NCBI RefSeq assembly: GCF_018143015.1
Contig: NC_054749.1
Coordinates: 33,846,911 to 33,910,910, forward strand
Reading direction: 5' to 3'
DNA: 64,000 nt
Origin: Lytechinus variegatus
Taxonomy: Eukaryota; Echinodermata; Echinoidea; Temnopleuroida; Toxopneustidae
Shown piece after piece: positions 1 to 12,629 of this stretch. Made by a program: the position numbers and the translations under genes. The first letter of the stretch is position 1. Every line of letters begins with the position of its first letter. The notes under the pieces are model-generated. The model saw nothing but the letters and a program-made list of their open reading frames with translations. It made no database searches and was not told the origin of the DNA.

Positions 1-842
1 TATTGCTACCTACAAGGGGAAATGATAGTAAATATAATTATTACAAATTAGTGTTTAACTACTTTTTTATTTATAAGGTAATAATCTAATTACACTCCTT
101 TTCAGAAAGTAAGTTTGTGAGTACACTCTCTTTGCAAGGTTCTAAAGAATGTTTTTCGTTTCAAAATGAGCTAACCCTTAATGGTTTTTGAGGTTTTTCA
201 GTATAGGCCATCGTTATGCTTGTACACTGTTATTGATTGACTTAATTTTGATTTCATAACAGCTATTCCATTCATCATAAAACAAAATACAAGGCACATA
301 CAAAGTTTACATAAATTACATGGGAAAATTGCAGATAATAAAATGATAAAAACAGTTGAATAAAAAAGAGTGTACATAATTTATAAATGAATGAGGAGGC
401 AACTAGAAAGGGAAAGCCTTATTAGCGCTGCCACCTTTACAAGAATCTGGAAACTGAATATTTATGTAATATTGTAAAATACATGATGTAATAAATACTG
501 AATACCAGATATAAACATTGAACATAAGAGGGGAAAGTACAAACTATAACACAAGGACAATATAAATATATATCAACGATAATTACTAAAAAGAAAAAAA
601 TATGATCATACATCATTTGAATATTTACTGAGAAGTTGGGTTTTATATCTCCTTTTAAAAACATTTAATGATGGACTAGATTATATTTTATTTTGATATA
701 TGTTTTCCTATAGATTCATTCAATCATCAATTTAAAATCTAGCAATATATTTTATAGAATTTTTTGAACTAATTTTCCAAGTCTAATAGGGAACCAACTC
801 CTATAGGAATAGAGATGTTCATATTTCTTCCCAAAGTCTCAC
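1..842. other. Intron sequence, no gene seen
   Basis: AT-rich sequence downstream of the last visible B4GALT-like exon. I see no exon, RNA gene or bounded element. Confidence 0.5.
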
Positions 843-1189
843 CTTCCATCTGGGCGAACAGGTGGTTGGTATCCAACGACCCCCTGGTAACATGATGTAA
901 TCCTCCGTCTCGAGCCCATCATTCAGTACATCCGGGATACCAGCTCCAGATGCTCTGTTAATCCTCCTTGCGTAGTAGAGATCCTGTAGTTTCTCGTTGC
1001 TATGTCGGGTAAGCCGACGGGCATCCATGGTATGGGTGAGGAGGATGCGTTCCTCTGCGTGGTTCATTGTTGTTTCGTTGAGTTCATGAGTTAGGTTCTT
1101 ATCTAAAATAGTCATGATAGAGAGTTCAGTGTGCACCGAATCCTTCTTTCCAACTTTAAAGCGCAAAAAACGGCTTCGTGATGAGTTAG
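843..1189 (-). CDS. B4GALT-like exon 3: stem and first block of the catalytic domain
   Basis: The 3' end is a clear donor, TGGAAG|GTGAGA, directly after PRWK. The 5' end is placed at GTCAG|CT because that gives phase 1, matching exon 2. The polypyrimidine tract before it is poor, so the left boundary is less sure. Two NxS/T sequons (NSS near the start, NET later) fit a lumenal stem. Confidence 0.7.
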
Positions 1190-4100
1190 CTGACTTTGCT
1201 CTCTTACTTTCTTACCTTTTCATACATTGTACGTATTCTTACCACCCCGCCCCTCGAAAAAAACCCTCATGCAGGAGTACAGCTATATGACTTGATTCAA
1301 AATAAGATTTCCCTAACAGAAATAATATCAAATATATCGTTTTTTTCTCAAATTTCAATTTTCATAATCATAAACCTATTAAGATACAGTGTATACCTAT
1401 AGTTCATAACCATAATGAAAAATACGCTAGGAGCTGTCAAGACTTGGAATGCCATCCCTCTTCCAATAAGAAATGCTTCCAGTATTCTAAGCTTCAAATC
1501 TTTCCTTAAGACATATCTTTTTCCTCAATAATTAATTTCCCTTTTTATCTTTAATATTGTGGTTAGTATTGCAAATGTTAAATTATTTTCATACATTGTT
1601 CGTGCTATGGTATATAGTATTATTATCATTATTGTTATTACTATTATTATTATTATTAACAATTCTGGCAAATGCACAATTAATCTGAAACGTGTGGAAT
1701 TAGTGACAAGTTGTCCTCTGAATTTGATTAGAATCAGAAATATCTCTTTTTGAATATCGAATATTTCTGATTAAAGTATTTAAGATCTTGATGGTTTAAA
1801 GTAAGTGTTCGTTTGATCTATAACCACAACCAATTTGGATTTACTTTAAGTCTCACAAATAGAGCGTATTATCCAATAAAAATGTATGGTTATTGGATTC
1901 TTACACCCACTATGCTCACTGGCGGATCGTTTAAGTACACACCCCCCCCCCCGGGTAATTGTATTTGTAAGGCAATTGTGTGGGGTAAGTTTAAAAAGTA
2001 TTGGGCGAATTGACAGTACCCATCAAATGATTTATTTTTCGTGTTTGCCTGTAAGCAGTATAAGGCAATTTCTCATTGTTTTACAGTATCACGTATAAAG
2101 TTCCATCTGTGTCAAGATAACCTAGTGCTGGTCTGGTAATCATTCAGCTTATCAAATCTGACAAATTGCGCTTCGAGCGTAAACGACACATTATTGATCA
2201 GGATTTGATTAAAATGAATTTTAGGGGTGTTTGAGATCTCTTACCTGAACCGGGTATGTCTATCTCAGGGCAAACCGGACCATGAATAGATTCTGTAAAA
2301 AAGATATATATATATAAAACGGAAATGATTACTACACTAAACACACATGTTATTCAATATGTGTCGGAAAAACAATTTCTATTTTACAAGATCTGAAGTC
2401 TTTATCTCTTGGAAAGTTATTAGAATGGCAGAGGTGATATTACTTTCGGAAGTTATTTCCTGATGAAGTCTCGCTTTATAGTCGGGAGTTGGATCAGGGT
2501 ATATTGAGGGGGGGACGTATAACGGGATATAAACAGAACCCTCTCAATTAATTTTTAACCAATTTTTCTTCTTCTCTCTCAACCGAATAGTTGGATATAA
2601 ACATTAATTGTGATTCCTTCCTCTATGGCGCCATCCATAAATATACAAATCAATAAGAATGATCAGCAAATTGATAAGATGTGAAGAACTTAGTTGCAAA
2701 AGGGGGTAGATCAATTTTCATCATTTTTTTTTTGTCTTAATGTATAGAGTTTTAGTAGACCTATCAGATGATACCAAAGGAAAATTGCATTTCCCATTAA
2801 AAAGAGAACAAAAATGGCAAAGATTTTTCAAAGGGGTTATATCCACAACGATTTTTTTAAAGAATATTTTTTTTAAATGTGAAGACAGGTAGATTTCTTT
2901 TATACCCGATTTTATGTTCACATGGTAGGGTATCATGAAACTTTAGTTTCGCATAAGAATATTGCAACATGGGAGCATAAAAATTGATTTTCTTGGAGTG
3001 GATCTAACCCCTTTTGCAAAGAAACTCTTCTGAAGAGCTCATTTGTCAAAAGATCCATTTTTCATACATTTTAATGGTTTGGCTGTTTTTTGTCTCAAAA
3101 CAAAGATTTTAGTCGCTCTGATAATACCAAAGACAATTTGAAATTCACATTAAAACGTGAATAAAAGTGCCAAAGAAAATTCACTTTTTTATTCAAAAGG
3201 ATTGGCTTCATTTCAGTTTGCTTGAAAAGGGAATATAGATCCACAATGATAATTTTTTAAATATATATTTAAAAAAAACGAAGACAGGTAGATTTATTTT
3301 TATACATAGTTCTATGTTCACATGGCAGGGTAGTATACAGCATGACAATTTAGTTTCTCATAAGAATATTGCAATATGGGAGAATAAAACAAAATTCTCG
3401 AAATGGTCCAAAGTGGATCTAACCCCTTTTACAGCCGAACTCTTCATATATAGCTCACATTGAAACAAAATTAATAATCTGCGAAAGATATTAAGTGGGT
3501 AGTATCTTTTAAAAGTCCAAAATAAACTTGCGTAAAATAATAATAAACAATTTTTATATACCGCAACATCGCAAAATTGCCTCTAAGCGGTTGAGAGAGA
3601 GGAAAATGAAGTATAAAGGAAATAGAAATAGAAATACTTTGCACAACAGAATGTATCAAAACTAATATTACTGCATATAGAGCTTTCCATAGCACTGAGA
3701 CAGCCCTAGTCCGTGTCCAAAATGATATCTTATGTGGCGTAGACTTCCTACTCTCCTGAGAATAAAATTAGTCAACCGTTGAAATTCTGCAATCATGCTA
3801 ATAATATAGTTTCTTACTTCTCGCTTTGACATCAACTGTCTTTGGTCTTGTAAATGCTTCTCCAATCCGATCTGATAATTTTCTCAGACCACTCATCAAC
3901 TGCGATCCTTCATCCAGGTTTCTCCCAGAGCGATATACGACTTGGGAACGCCCTGCATAGTAAACAAATATATATATTACAAAGGGAAAGAAAGGGAGGG
4001 GACAAAACGAAAAGAAATATGAAAAAAAACGAGTTGGCGGTAAAAATAGCCAAACACGACTGGTTGCCATTATACCCAACCAACAACAATGACTGTATGG

Positions 4101-5735
4101 GGGGGGGGGGGATTGTCTATTGCCTTTATTAGTCGATACACTCATTATTTAATTCACGAGTACGTCAACGAAAATTGACAATTTACTATTTTAATTAAAG
4201 TCGTGGTAAGTTTGGAGATTCAATTGTTTTCAAGTCTCAAGGAATTTAGATTGAAATGACAAGAAAGTATTGGCAAACCCATTTCTATCTATTCCTCTCA
4301 TGGCATCTAATGTGGACATGATGGATTATAGTAATAGTAAACCATGCCTACCGATATGTTCACTATATTGGTACATTTAGGGACGCACCATTAGATACCT
4401 AAGACTTTGGGTTGATGCAAAAAAAAATCCTTTCTTTTTTAACAAAGTTTTTTTTCCATAATCCAATGAGACATGTTTTTTTCTTCATTTTTTTCACCTT
4501 TCAGATGATTTGTCAGTGGACCAAGTTTTTTTTTATTCTGATGGTGAGTCAATTTGTTTTTTGGAAAAACTTACAGCCCCCCACCATCTCGATATCTCAT
4601 GGCGCGTCCCTTATAGTGGTACCATTTACTACACAACACTACAAATCGGACGCACCCGAGATATATGCCAGGCTTTGCGAGCTGACATGAGAGTTGGTAA
4701 ATCATGTAACAAAATGAGGTCTCCGTCCTCTGGTTTTCTGAGGGAGGCTCAATAAAATTACATCAGAAATTAAAAACAAAAGCAGTGAACAGCAAATCTC
4801 GTACTACGTTTAATTGCCGTGTTGGAGATGGGGGAAGATCTTTATTAATTTCATCTTTTGTTTTGTGATCTCTCCTACTAATATTTTTACCTCATTAAAA
4901 GTCGAGTATATTTATGTGCCATCTAGTCTATTTTTTCAGGACTTCTTGATTGTCCACGTTTATGACCCATACAAAAGGATACTTTCTACACATGCCCTAT
5001 AAACAGGGAGAGTTTTGTTGAATAGAAATCAAATACGGCTTATTACATGCATGCATTCTATCCGAGCTTTTCTAGATTTAAACTCTTTTCTTGAGTTCAT
5101 TATGTATAAACCTAAATACTTGAAGTAATCCACTTCTTTAATTAGCTTGGCCCCTTCCCATGTCAGTATTGATGTATGATCATGGGCTTCATTTGCAATG
5201 AAACATAAAATGATGCAACACACGTCGTATCTTAATTTTGTAGGCCTTCAAACCTTAAAAAGAACATATCAAAATTAATAAAATAATGTTGGTAGATCGA
5301 CATTGTTCTATTTTTTTTAAAATAAAAGTTACTTTCAACACAATTTATCAGACCATGAGAGCTGGCCGTGATTCTTTTACTACAAAATTTTATTTGTTTT
5401 GTTAAGTAGTTGTGAATGAAAAAAAACCTCTTCAACTTGAATTCAATTTACATAGAGAGCAATTTACAGATCACCAAATAAATGTGATTGATTCTCAAAA
5501 GTCAAAGAAAGAATGAGCAGCGATATAAAAACTCCTTACCATAACTTGCATCAAACGATGCCCAAAGAGCAAGCGTTGAAACGGTTGCCATGACAACCAG
5601 AATCCAGATATACCAGAATAGAGCTCTGCCAAGGACACGCCCATCGCTCAAGGTTTCCCAGATGCGAGAAGTCACAGACGAAAATCGTGACTTCACTGCA
5701 GTGACATGGGACAGCATTGGAATTTGGAGTTTCAT
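843..5735 (-). CDS. Beta-1,4-galactosyltransferase-like gene, 5' part (three exons; catalytic exons off the left edge)
   Basis: The predicted product is a Golgi type II membrane galactosyltransferase of the B4GALT5/6 kind, which would add galactose in beta-1,4 linkage using UDP-Gal. Exons read 5735-5540, 3952-3818 and 1189-843, joined in phase 1, phase 1, then phase 0, giving 226 residues. Residues 38-60 are one hydrophobic anchor (ALFWYIWILVVMATVSTLAL) after a basic cytoplasmic tail. A polar stem follows. Residues 213-226 read GGRWIPTTCSPRWK, which matches the family's start of the catalytic domain (GG-W-P-C-PRWKVAI-IPFRNR). The open frame stops there at a good donor, so the catalytic exons must lie left of base 843. 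The first in-frame ATG is at 5735; no upstream exon was identified. Family call is fairly secure from the PRWK block; subtype and substrate are inferred. Confidence 0.75.
1415..1680 (+). mobile_element. LINE 3' fragment (reverse transcriptase C-terminus)
   Basis: The frame from 1415 to the stop at 1529-1531 encodes VKTWNAIPLPIRNASSILSF and then KSFLKTYLF. This is the W-N-x-(I/L)-P...SF-K-x-x-L-K signature found at the end of many CR1/L2/Jockey-type reverse transcriptases. A 3' untranslated piece ending in ATT repeats follows. It is 5'-truncated and sits in an intron of the B4GALT-like gene on the opposite strand. Confidence 0.6.
2693..3432. repeat. Diverged direct duplication with inverted ends
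   Basis: Two related blocks (about 2740-3020 and 3100-3432) share phrases such as GAAGACAGGTAGATTT, ATGTTCACATGG and AAGAATATTGCAA in the same order. The left edge reads GCAAAAGGGGGTAGATC. Both blocks close with GATCTAACCCCTTTT, its near reverse complement. This fits an old terminal-inverted-repeat element that duplicated in tandem. No coding capacity. Confidence 0.55.
3818..3952 (-). CDS. B4GALT-like exon 2: stem region
   Basis: A 135-base exon that starts after TTTACTATGCAG and ends at GAGAA|GTAAGA, phase 1 to phase 1. The glycine codon formed across the junction (G+GG) keeps the frame open. It encodes a basic, polar stretch (GLRKLSDRIGEAF) with helical character and no recognised domain. 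Because it is a multiple of three, skipping it would keep the frame. Confidence 0.65.
5029..5225 (-). mobile_element. LINE reverse transcriptase fragment
   Basis: The minus-strand frame encodes LTWEGAKLIKEVDYFKYLGL and then YIMNSRKEFKSRKARIE. The F-K-Y-L-G block followed by a K/R-rich R-K-A segment is typical of the region after the catalytic site of LINE reverse transcriptases. Only about 60 residues remain, with no other domain, so this is a dead scrap in intron 1 of the B4GALT-like gene. Confidence 0.55.
5540..5735 (-). CDS. B4GALT-like exon 1: cytoplasmic tail and membrane anchor
   Basis: This encodes residues 1-65 plus one base. The donor is TATG|GTAAGG, ending in phase 1. The open frame runs on 5' of the ATG without a stop as far as I checked, so an upstream start in the same or another exon is possible. 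An ATG six codons downstream is an alternative. Confidence 0.7.
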
Positions 5736-5960
5736 TTGGCCCGGTAGTGATTTGATGATGAATGGCACAATATCATAATGTGTGGTGGAAAACGTAACAG
5801 CGGATTCCTTGTCATCTCGTCATTATAGTGTTATCTGATGATAATAAATGAAATAGAGTGCAGAAATGAAATTATGATATCACTGCAAGTTTTTGAATAA
5901 CAAGATGATTTTGTGACTTGAATTCAAATAAATACTTTGGCTTACTATACGCTTCTCATA

Positions 5961-6815
<855 letters not shown>

Positions 6816-7229
6816 AGTCATGCTACTACCTACATATACTTCTACTTCTTCTCACTTTGCTACAACTAGGCCCTATATTTCATACCTACATGCATTATGT
6901 TGTATCATCTAGCTAGAAAGCAGATCAGGTGAAGAAACGAAAATTGATGTTTTTAAATTTTAGACAACTTAATTCTCAAAAAATCTATTCCGAACAGTCA
7001 AGTAATTTTTACGATATAGTTCTATATATTATAGATTATAGAGAAGACTAATCCCATGGTGCAAATCTAATACTAGGACTAGGCATATTCATTATATTCT
7101 GAAATATCGGTCTAACAAACTAAGATAACAAGGCATGATTGGTAGATTTCAAAGCATGATAATATTGCGAATTACCTTTTATGATTATACACCATATACT
7201 TCCTTCGAGTACAGCCTTTGGATAAAAAA

Positions 7230-7435
7230 CACCTTACACCTTCGAATCTACGTCTACATTCTACTCTCGTACTTCTTTAACGCTGAGGAAGAAGCGTGAT
7301 ACTTCTTGGCAGTGTATCCTCCAAAATGATTTACACCTTACACCTTCGAATCTACGTCTACATCTACTCTCGTACTTCTTTAACGCTGAGGAAGAAGCGT
7401 GATACTTCTTGGCAGTGTATCCTCCAAAATGATTT
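7230..7435. repeat. Tandem duplication of about 102 bp
   Basis: The segment beginning ACACCTTACACCTTCGAATC and ending CTCCAAAATGAT occurs twice head to tail with almost no differences (one small indel in TCTACATTCTACTC). The low divergence suggests a recent event. It is not coding. Confidence 0.85.
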
Positions 7436-9235
7436 ACACTATATCAAGACAGAAGAATCTATGTTCACCTCTACGAAATGAGTTGTGGTTTTCCTGTTTG
7501 CAACACATGTAAACACTGATGGGACTGTAGTCCCTTCAAGATGAGATAATCGTTATTGTGTTATGTTTGCACTAGACAATGATAAGGTTTCTCAGATTTA
7601 TCAAGCAGGGCCAATGAATACACTGTGATGTAACACAAGGATGAATAACAATAGACTGTGTTAATGTTGATGCCGTTTCGTCAAGATGGTCGGTTAACGG
7701 AAGTTGGGCGTTGGAATGGATGGATATAATGATTCTTAAGCAATAAATAAAATCAGTGGTCGAAAATAATATGTAACATATTATTAACACTATTCCAAAG
7801 TCGCAGACACAACTTTCTGCAGCACGCCGGTGCAGCTATGCTGTTCAAGTTGCAGCCCAGTTCGAGACAACCTGAGACTTAGTGGGACGAGAACATACCC
7901 AGTAGCAATATCCCTTCACGCAGCCATAGAAAGCATTCATCATTATCATTATTAAGTATGGCCAAGATTCTGTAGCTTTGGAACTGAGTCGATACAACCA
8001 ATAAGATTTGTTACAAAACGCTCAATCATATTGAAAATGAACTGGAAAAAAAAATCCTATGAAATGTGGACTATTGTGGATTCGACATAAACGTTATACC
8101 GATAAAATCAGGCATAAGTATATTTACGGCAGTTGATTTAGTAATAATATACGTTTCCCCTATCAAAACATGAATCCTCTTGAGTTTATCAATGATTTGT
8201 ATAAAACAACTTGAAAGTTTTAAGATATGAACACCACTGAAGTCATCAGTCATCAAATTAACAGAAAATTGTCACATGTAGGCGGTTAGATTTAAATGTC
8301 CTCGGTAATCTCTAAATATTTCTAACACTTGCTATAAAATTCGGTCAACCATTAAAAGAAATACCAGGTATATAGAGCGAAATAGGCCAGAGCAAGATCT
8401 CGTCATTTTTGACCGATGATTGGGCGGTTGTGGAATACATACTTAATGACACCGTTTCACAAACGAATATTGAAGGGCGCCAGCTAACATTCAATGAACA
8501 AAATTTCAATGGTTGTAATTTCGCTGATCAGTGGGTAAAATCTTGAAAATAATATAGCATCAGGATATTTTGATTAGGGGGAGGGAAAAACTATAGCAAA
8601 GTGAAGGCACCCCCCTCTCTCTCTCTCACAATATAATCAAGATAGATTTACACAATCCAGACCTCTTTTCTCTCCCACTTTCTCTCTTCTCTCCTGTAAT
8701 TTTTTTTACCACATTTGCAAAATGCCCCTGCGGCCCTGCCATGACCTGCTCAAATTGCCATACCGATGATGATTGATTATGTATAGGTTTAATATTCTTA
8801 TACAATAGTTTTGAAAATCGCGTTAAGCAATAGGCTAGATAGCAAACTTACATGGATCGTGGATGGATCATTCTTATCAGGATATATTTTCGTTGGATTT
8901 GCTTTGCTTTAATTATTCATGACTCGAGCTCCTTTTCATCATGTTTATTCAATTTATTGGGTATCTATTCAAGACCCAGAGAAAATGGCACCTCGACACA
9001 TTAGAGATCAAATCCATCAAAGTAATCAAACAGATACAAAATAATTTCAGTTAAAAGTTTCTTCAAAGGCGGATGAATAGAAAAGTATAGATCGATGAAA
9101 AAAAGTTTTATTAAGCCAGTGACAGCAACGCTTGGATGATCGGTTAGCCTCTAGGTCTGTTGTGTAACTAAGAAGATAAAACACCTGACTTAATTTTACC
9201 TTGAGATGTTAGATCTATCTCTAATGCCAGTGACA
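7436..9235. other. No gene seen
   Basis: AT-rich sequence with short scattered repeat pieces. The block GATGCCGTTTCGTCAAG near 7672 recurs near 15057. No exon-like frame with splice sites, and no RNA gene, was recognised. Confidence 0.4.
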
Positions 9236-9605
9236 TTGGTTTGATTTCAGTTGGTCTAATGCCAATTCGTCCAATCACCAACTCGTATACTATCATTTGG
9301 TCTACCATCAGTTCGTCTACTATCCACGGGGTCTAATTGCCATTTCGTCCACTCACAATTTCGTCTATTAACCAGATGGTCCATTAGCCATTAGGCCTAA
9401 CCTGACTGTTAATTTGACTAACTGAATTAAAAGAAACTGGGTATTAGACCAACTGGTTATGAAACCAAGTGATTATTGGACTAAATGGTGATTGAACCGA
9501 ATCATTGTTAGACAAAAATGTTGATGGACGAAATGGCATTAGACTAAAATAAAGGAGACAATGTTATGAGTGGACGAGTAGGCAACAGACGAATTGGCAA
9601 TTTAC
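9236..9605. repeat. Foldback repeat of 'GGTCTAATGCCATTTCGTCC' type
   Basis: The left half repeats variants of GGTCTAATGCCAATTCGTCC and the right half repeats the reverse complement (GGACGAAATGGCATTAGAC). The stretch could fold into a long imperfect hairpin centred near 9420. It is a non-coding foldback element. Confidence 0.65.
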
Positions 9606-9838
9606 CGTGACATTATAGACGCAGTCACACAAACGAACTGTCCCCATGCAGTCCGACATCGATACCGCGTCGAAGGTTTGCTTGACCATGATCGTTTGTG
9701 ATGGGTCTCTTGTGTTGGTGTGACCGCAAGCTATTAGAAAGTTTTCGCATAGCGACGCGTCGCGAAGTACGGAAGATTCAAGAACATAGAAAATGTGTTG
9801 TAAAATGCCCTTCATGACAAAGAACAACCAAGAAGTCT

Positions 9839-9946
9839 TTGTCGAAAATTGGTGAATTGACACAGTTAGTCCTGACTCTCGACAAACGACATATTTGCAA
9901 TTTTTAGTCAGCTATGATGATCCTGGATCACCAATTTCGATAAAGA
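9839..9946. repeat. Short hairpin element
   Basis: TCTTTGTCGAAAATTGGTGA at the left pairs with TCACCAATTTCGATAAAGA at the right. The inner piece GACAAACGACATATTTGCAA recurs in reverse orientation near 15020-15045, so this is a dispersed family. Confidence 0.6.
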
Positions 9947-10516
9947 CGTCCCAGCTGTTCATTGTCATTTGACGGACATTTTTTCAATACATTTACTGCG
10001 TTCTTGAATGCTCCGTACGGTTCGGAGCGAAAACTAGCTATTACCATTGTAAAGAAACACATTTACACTTTCTTTTTGAATAACGTGACCTTTAACGACC
10101 AAAGAAACGGTATTTATTTCTACTTGCTTGGCAAACGAGAAATATTCAATGGTAAGATTTTGTTTAATTTTTTTTTATTTAGTCTTTTTGACTTTGTTCG
10201 CTTATCGTTCCGTTCCGATGTCCAAAGAAACAAAAAGAGACGATTAAAAATAATTTTGAAAACATTTCCAGGCTCCTTAATCACTTCGGAATGTGAAAAA
10301 GCACACAAACACATGTAGTAAAGGTATTTGAATACAAATATTGTACACTAAAATGTACGTGCAAGTAATGATACAAACTTGCATTATGTAACTGAGTTTA
10401 AAATACATCAATAGTTTTTATAATAACCAACTGTGATTTATGCATAGAAAGTATACAATTTCATGTCAAATAAGTATACAATACACTATTTACAGAAAAG
10501 TAAAAATAATAAAAAG

Positions 10517-10676
10517 GACACTAATGTCACATAATTATGCTAATTTCTGTGATTCCTAAATCTGACTTTTGCGGTGACAGTTTTTTTTTACTGAATTCGT
10601 CAAAGTTACTTTGGTTTTGTGCGTGATGTCTCATCAATATGAGAGCTAGCAGAGCGAGTTAGCATACATTAGTGTC
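10517..10676. mobile_element. MITE with GACACTAATGT inverted ends
   Basis: GACACTAATGT at the left edge is matched by ACATTAGTGTC at the right edge, and ATGCTAA / TTAGCAT pair just inside. It is 160 bp with no coding potential. The target duplication is not clear. Confidence 0.5.
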
Positions 10677-11204
10677 GTATTTCGAAAAACATCTTTTAAA
10701 AAACATGCTAAAGATATAGATTTACCTTTTACGAAAATTGCCCCTTTTTTCGAAATACTGACACAAATTAAAAAGGCAGAAAACAGGTAACTTATAAATA
10801 TCGGTAATGGGTGACCCTCACCACCCCCTGAAATTCTTCTACTGTAAACACAAAATCTTAGAAAATCAATATAAACTCAATTAAATCAGTGGGACTTGCC
10901 TTTTATATAAGTCTCTTATAATCCGTCAATCTAAAATGAAATAAAAACGAAGGGGGGCACTTATTGTATAACAGGGCAAACCTGTCATTTACATAAAATG
11001 ATTGAACTTTGTTACTCAAAAGTGTTTTTTAACAATAGTTGATAATCAGGCTGACTTTCATCTAAAATGGAATTCTAAAACTGTGCATATCTTTTTTTAA
11101 AGAAAAGTCATAACAGGTAAGTCGATGATAATATATTGTTTTACGTTTATCTAGTAAAAAATAATGACTACATGAATTACTCAAATATTTGCCGATATGG
11201 AACA

Positions 11205-11344
11205 GGGGAGCGTTTCATGAAAGGACTTGTCGGATGTTTTATCCGACAGTTACCATAGTAACGGTGCCTCTCAGCAAATCAGAATGAAGGAAAGATGTCA
11301 GATCTGACAAATTGTCAAACAAAAGTGTTGATGAAACGCTCCCC
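11205..11344. mobile_element. MITE with GGGGAGCGTTTCAT inverted ends
   Basis: A 140-bp element whose 14-bp ends (GGGGAGCGTTTCAT ... ATGAAACGCTCCCC) are perfect inverted repeats. Inside are further small palindromes (TCGGATGTTTTATCCGA, GTTACCATAGTAAC). Superfamily not assigned. Confidence 0.75.
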
Positions 11345-11476
11345 AGGTATCAGAATCACCATGTCGTCACTGTCAATATTTATCTAAATCCTTTCCACTC
11401 GAATACACTTGCAGTCTTGCACACTCTTCGAAACAGGGAAATCAGTCCATTGATACCACACCTCCTTTGGATCGAA

Positions 11477-11572
11477 ACCCCCGGGGTCAAAATGACCCGG
11501 AATAAGTTCAGATATAACTCTGGATCACATCTAACCCTATATATATTCCGGGGTCGCTTTTGACCCGTACGT
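11477..11572. repeat. Small inverted repeat with GGGTCAAAA / TTTTGACCC ends
   Basis: CCGGGGTCAAAATGACCCGG at the left and ATTCCGGGGTCGCTTTTGAC at the right are related in inverted orientation. Probably a tiny MITE. Confidence 0.45.
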
Positions 11573-12100
11573 GGACGAGTGTAATCTAGACACACTTATT
11601 ACCGGATCAGTAATAATATCAATCCGCATGTCAATGTGATTGCTTTCTTCTCTAACAAAACATCAATTTCTTGATCATAATAAGCCTATCTTAAGATTTG
11701 GTTGCTCACTCCCTTGCATTGGCTGCTGTCCATTTTATGCAAAGAAATCCATTATTCATTATTGGCAAAATAAGAGATCCTGTGCTGTTCAGTTTCATTT
11801 TCTTCATAGACTGCTGCAATTTTCAATAAAATCGAAAGTTTCTGATAATGACAATATGATAAGATTATGGTCATTTTCCTCACGATCATGACAAAACTGG
11901 TAAGAGAATGGGTATGCGTATAAAATCAATCCGTTCATCGTCGAAGATCGATCTCTTGACTCAGACAATTTATTATTTGTTTTAGCCGCGTTTTTTTTAC
12001 TCTTGTAAACGAGTCAGATTGAGACAATGAGTTTCATAGTTATATATTTTTCTGTTTCCAAGTTTCAATCCGAATTTAGAAAAATACTTTTCTTCCCAAA

Positions 12101-12629
12101 TCAAACAGGATTTTCATGCAACTGCTTTCTTTTCTCGAAGTAAAACATTCTTTTCTCATCGTAAGCGGATCTTTTTGCCCTGGCTGTTTCACTTTTTGCC
12201 TTTGCAGCTGCTTGCTTCAAACGAATCAACTCCATCTTCGCTTCATGTTCCTTCTTTAAAAACTCGATCGACAACGCCGTTAGCTCCCCACCAGTGTCTT
12301 TCGTCGCTGTCGATGCCCTGGTCGTACCCGAGTTCATACCCATATCCGATGCCATGTTCGTGTTCATGTCCGAGCTCATTGGTGTGTCCATACTCGGATG
12401 GACCATGGAGTGTGCATTTGAGTTCATACCGATGTACATACCGAGTTTCGAGTTCATTGCCGGTTTCAGTGAGGGGTTCATTACCGTGGTTGTGCTTGTT
12501 CTAACCCGCTGGTGCTGGTCGAAATGATGCGATGCACTCCGACTGGTTGTATCTGGGGCAAACTCTGGCTGTTGGCTCATTACAGCAGCGATCTGAATAC
12601 CCCCATGAACACCATACATACTATCAATC
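12101..12629 (-). CDS. Myb/SANT-like gene, exon 2 (Met-rich linker and coiled coil)
   Basis: It begins after a strong acceptor (TATTTTTTTGCCACAG) and runs 176 codons to TGA. The segment with MNTNMASDMGMNS is low complexity. The last 55 residues alternate Glu/Lys/Leu/Ala as a helical dimerisation region would. Confidence 0.78.

Noticed and set aside
9564-9863. 99-codon minus-strand frame
   Set aside because: Overlaps foldback and hairpin repeats, has no recognised motif, and its start is not an ATG-supported exon.
9962-10318. 118-codon plus-strand frame, Phe/Asn/Lys-rich
   Set aside because: AT-rich chance frame; no family resemblance and no splice partners.
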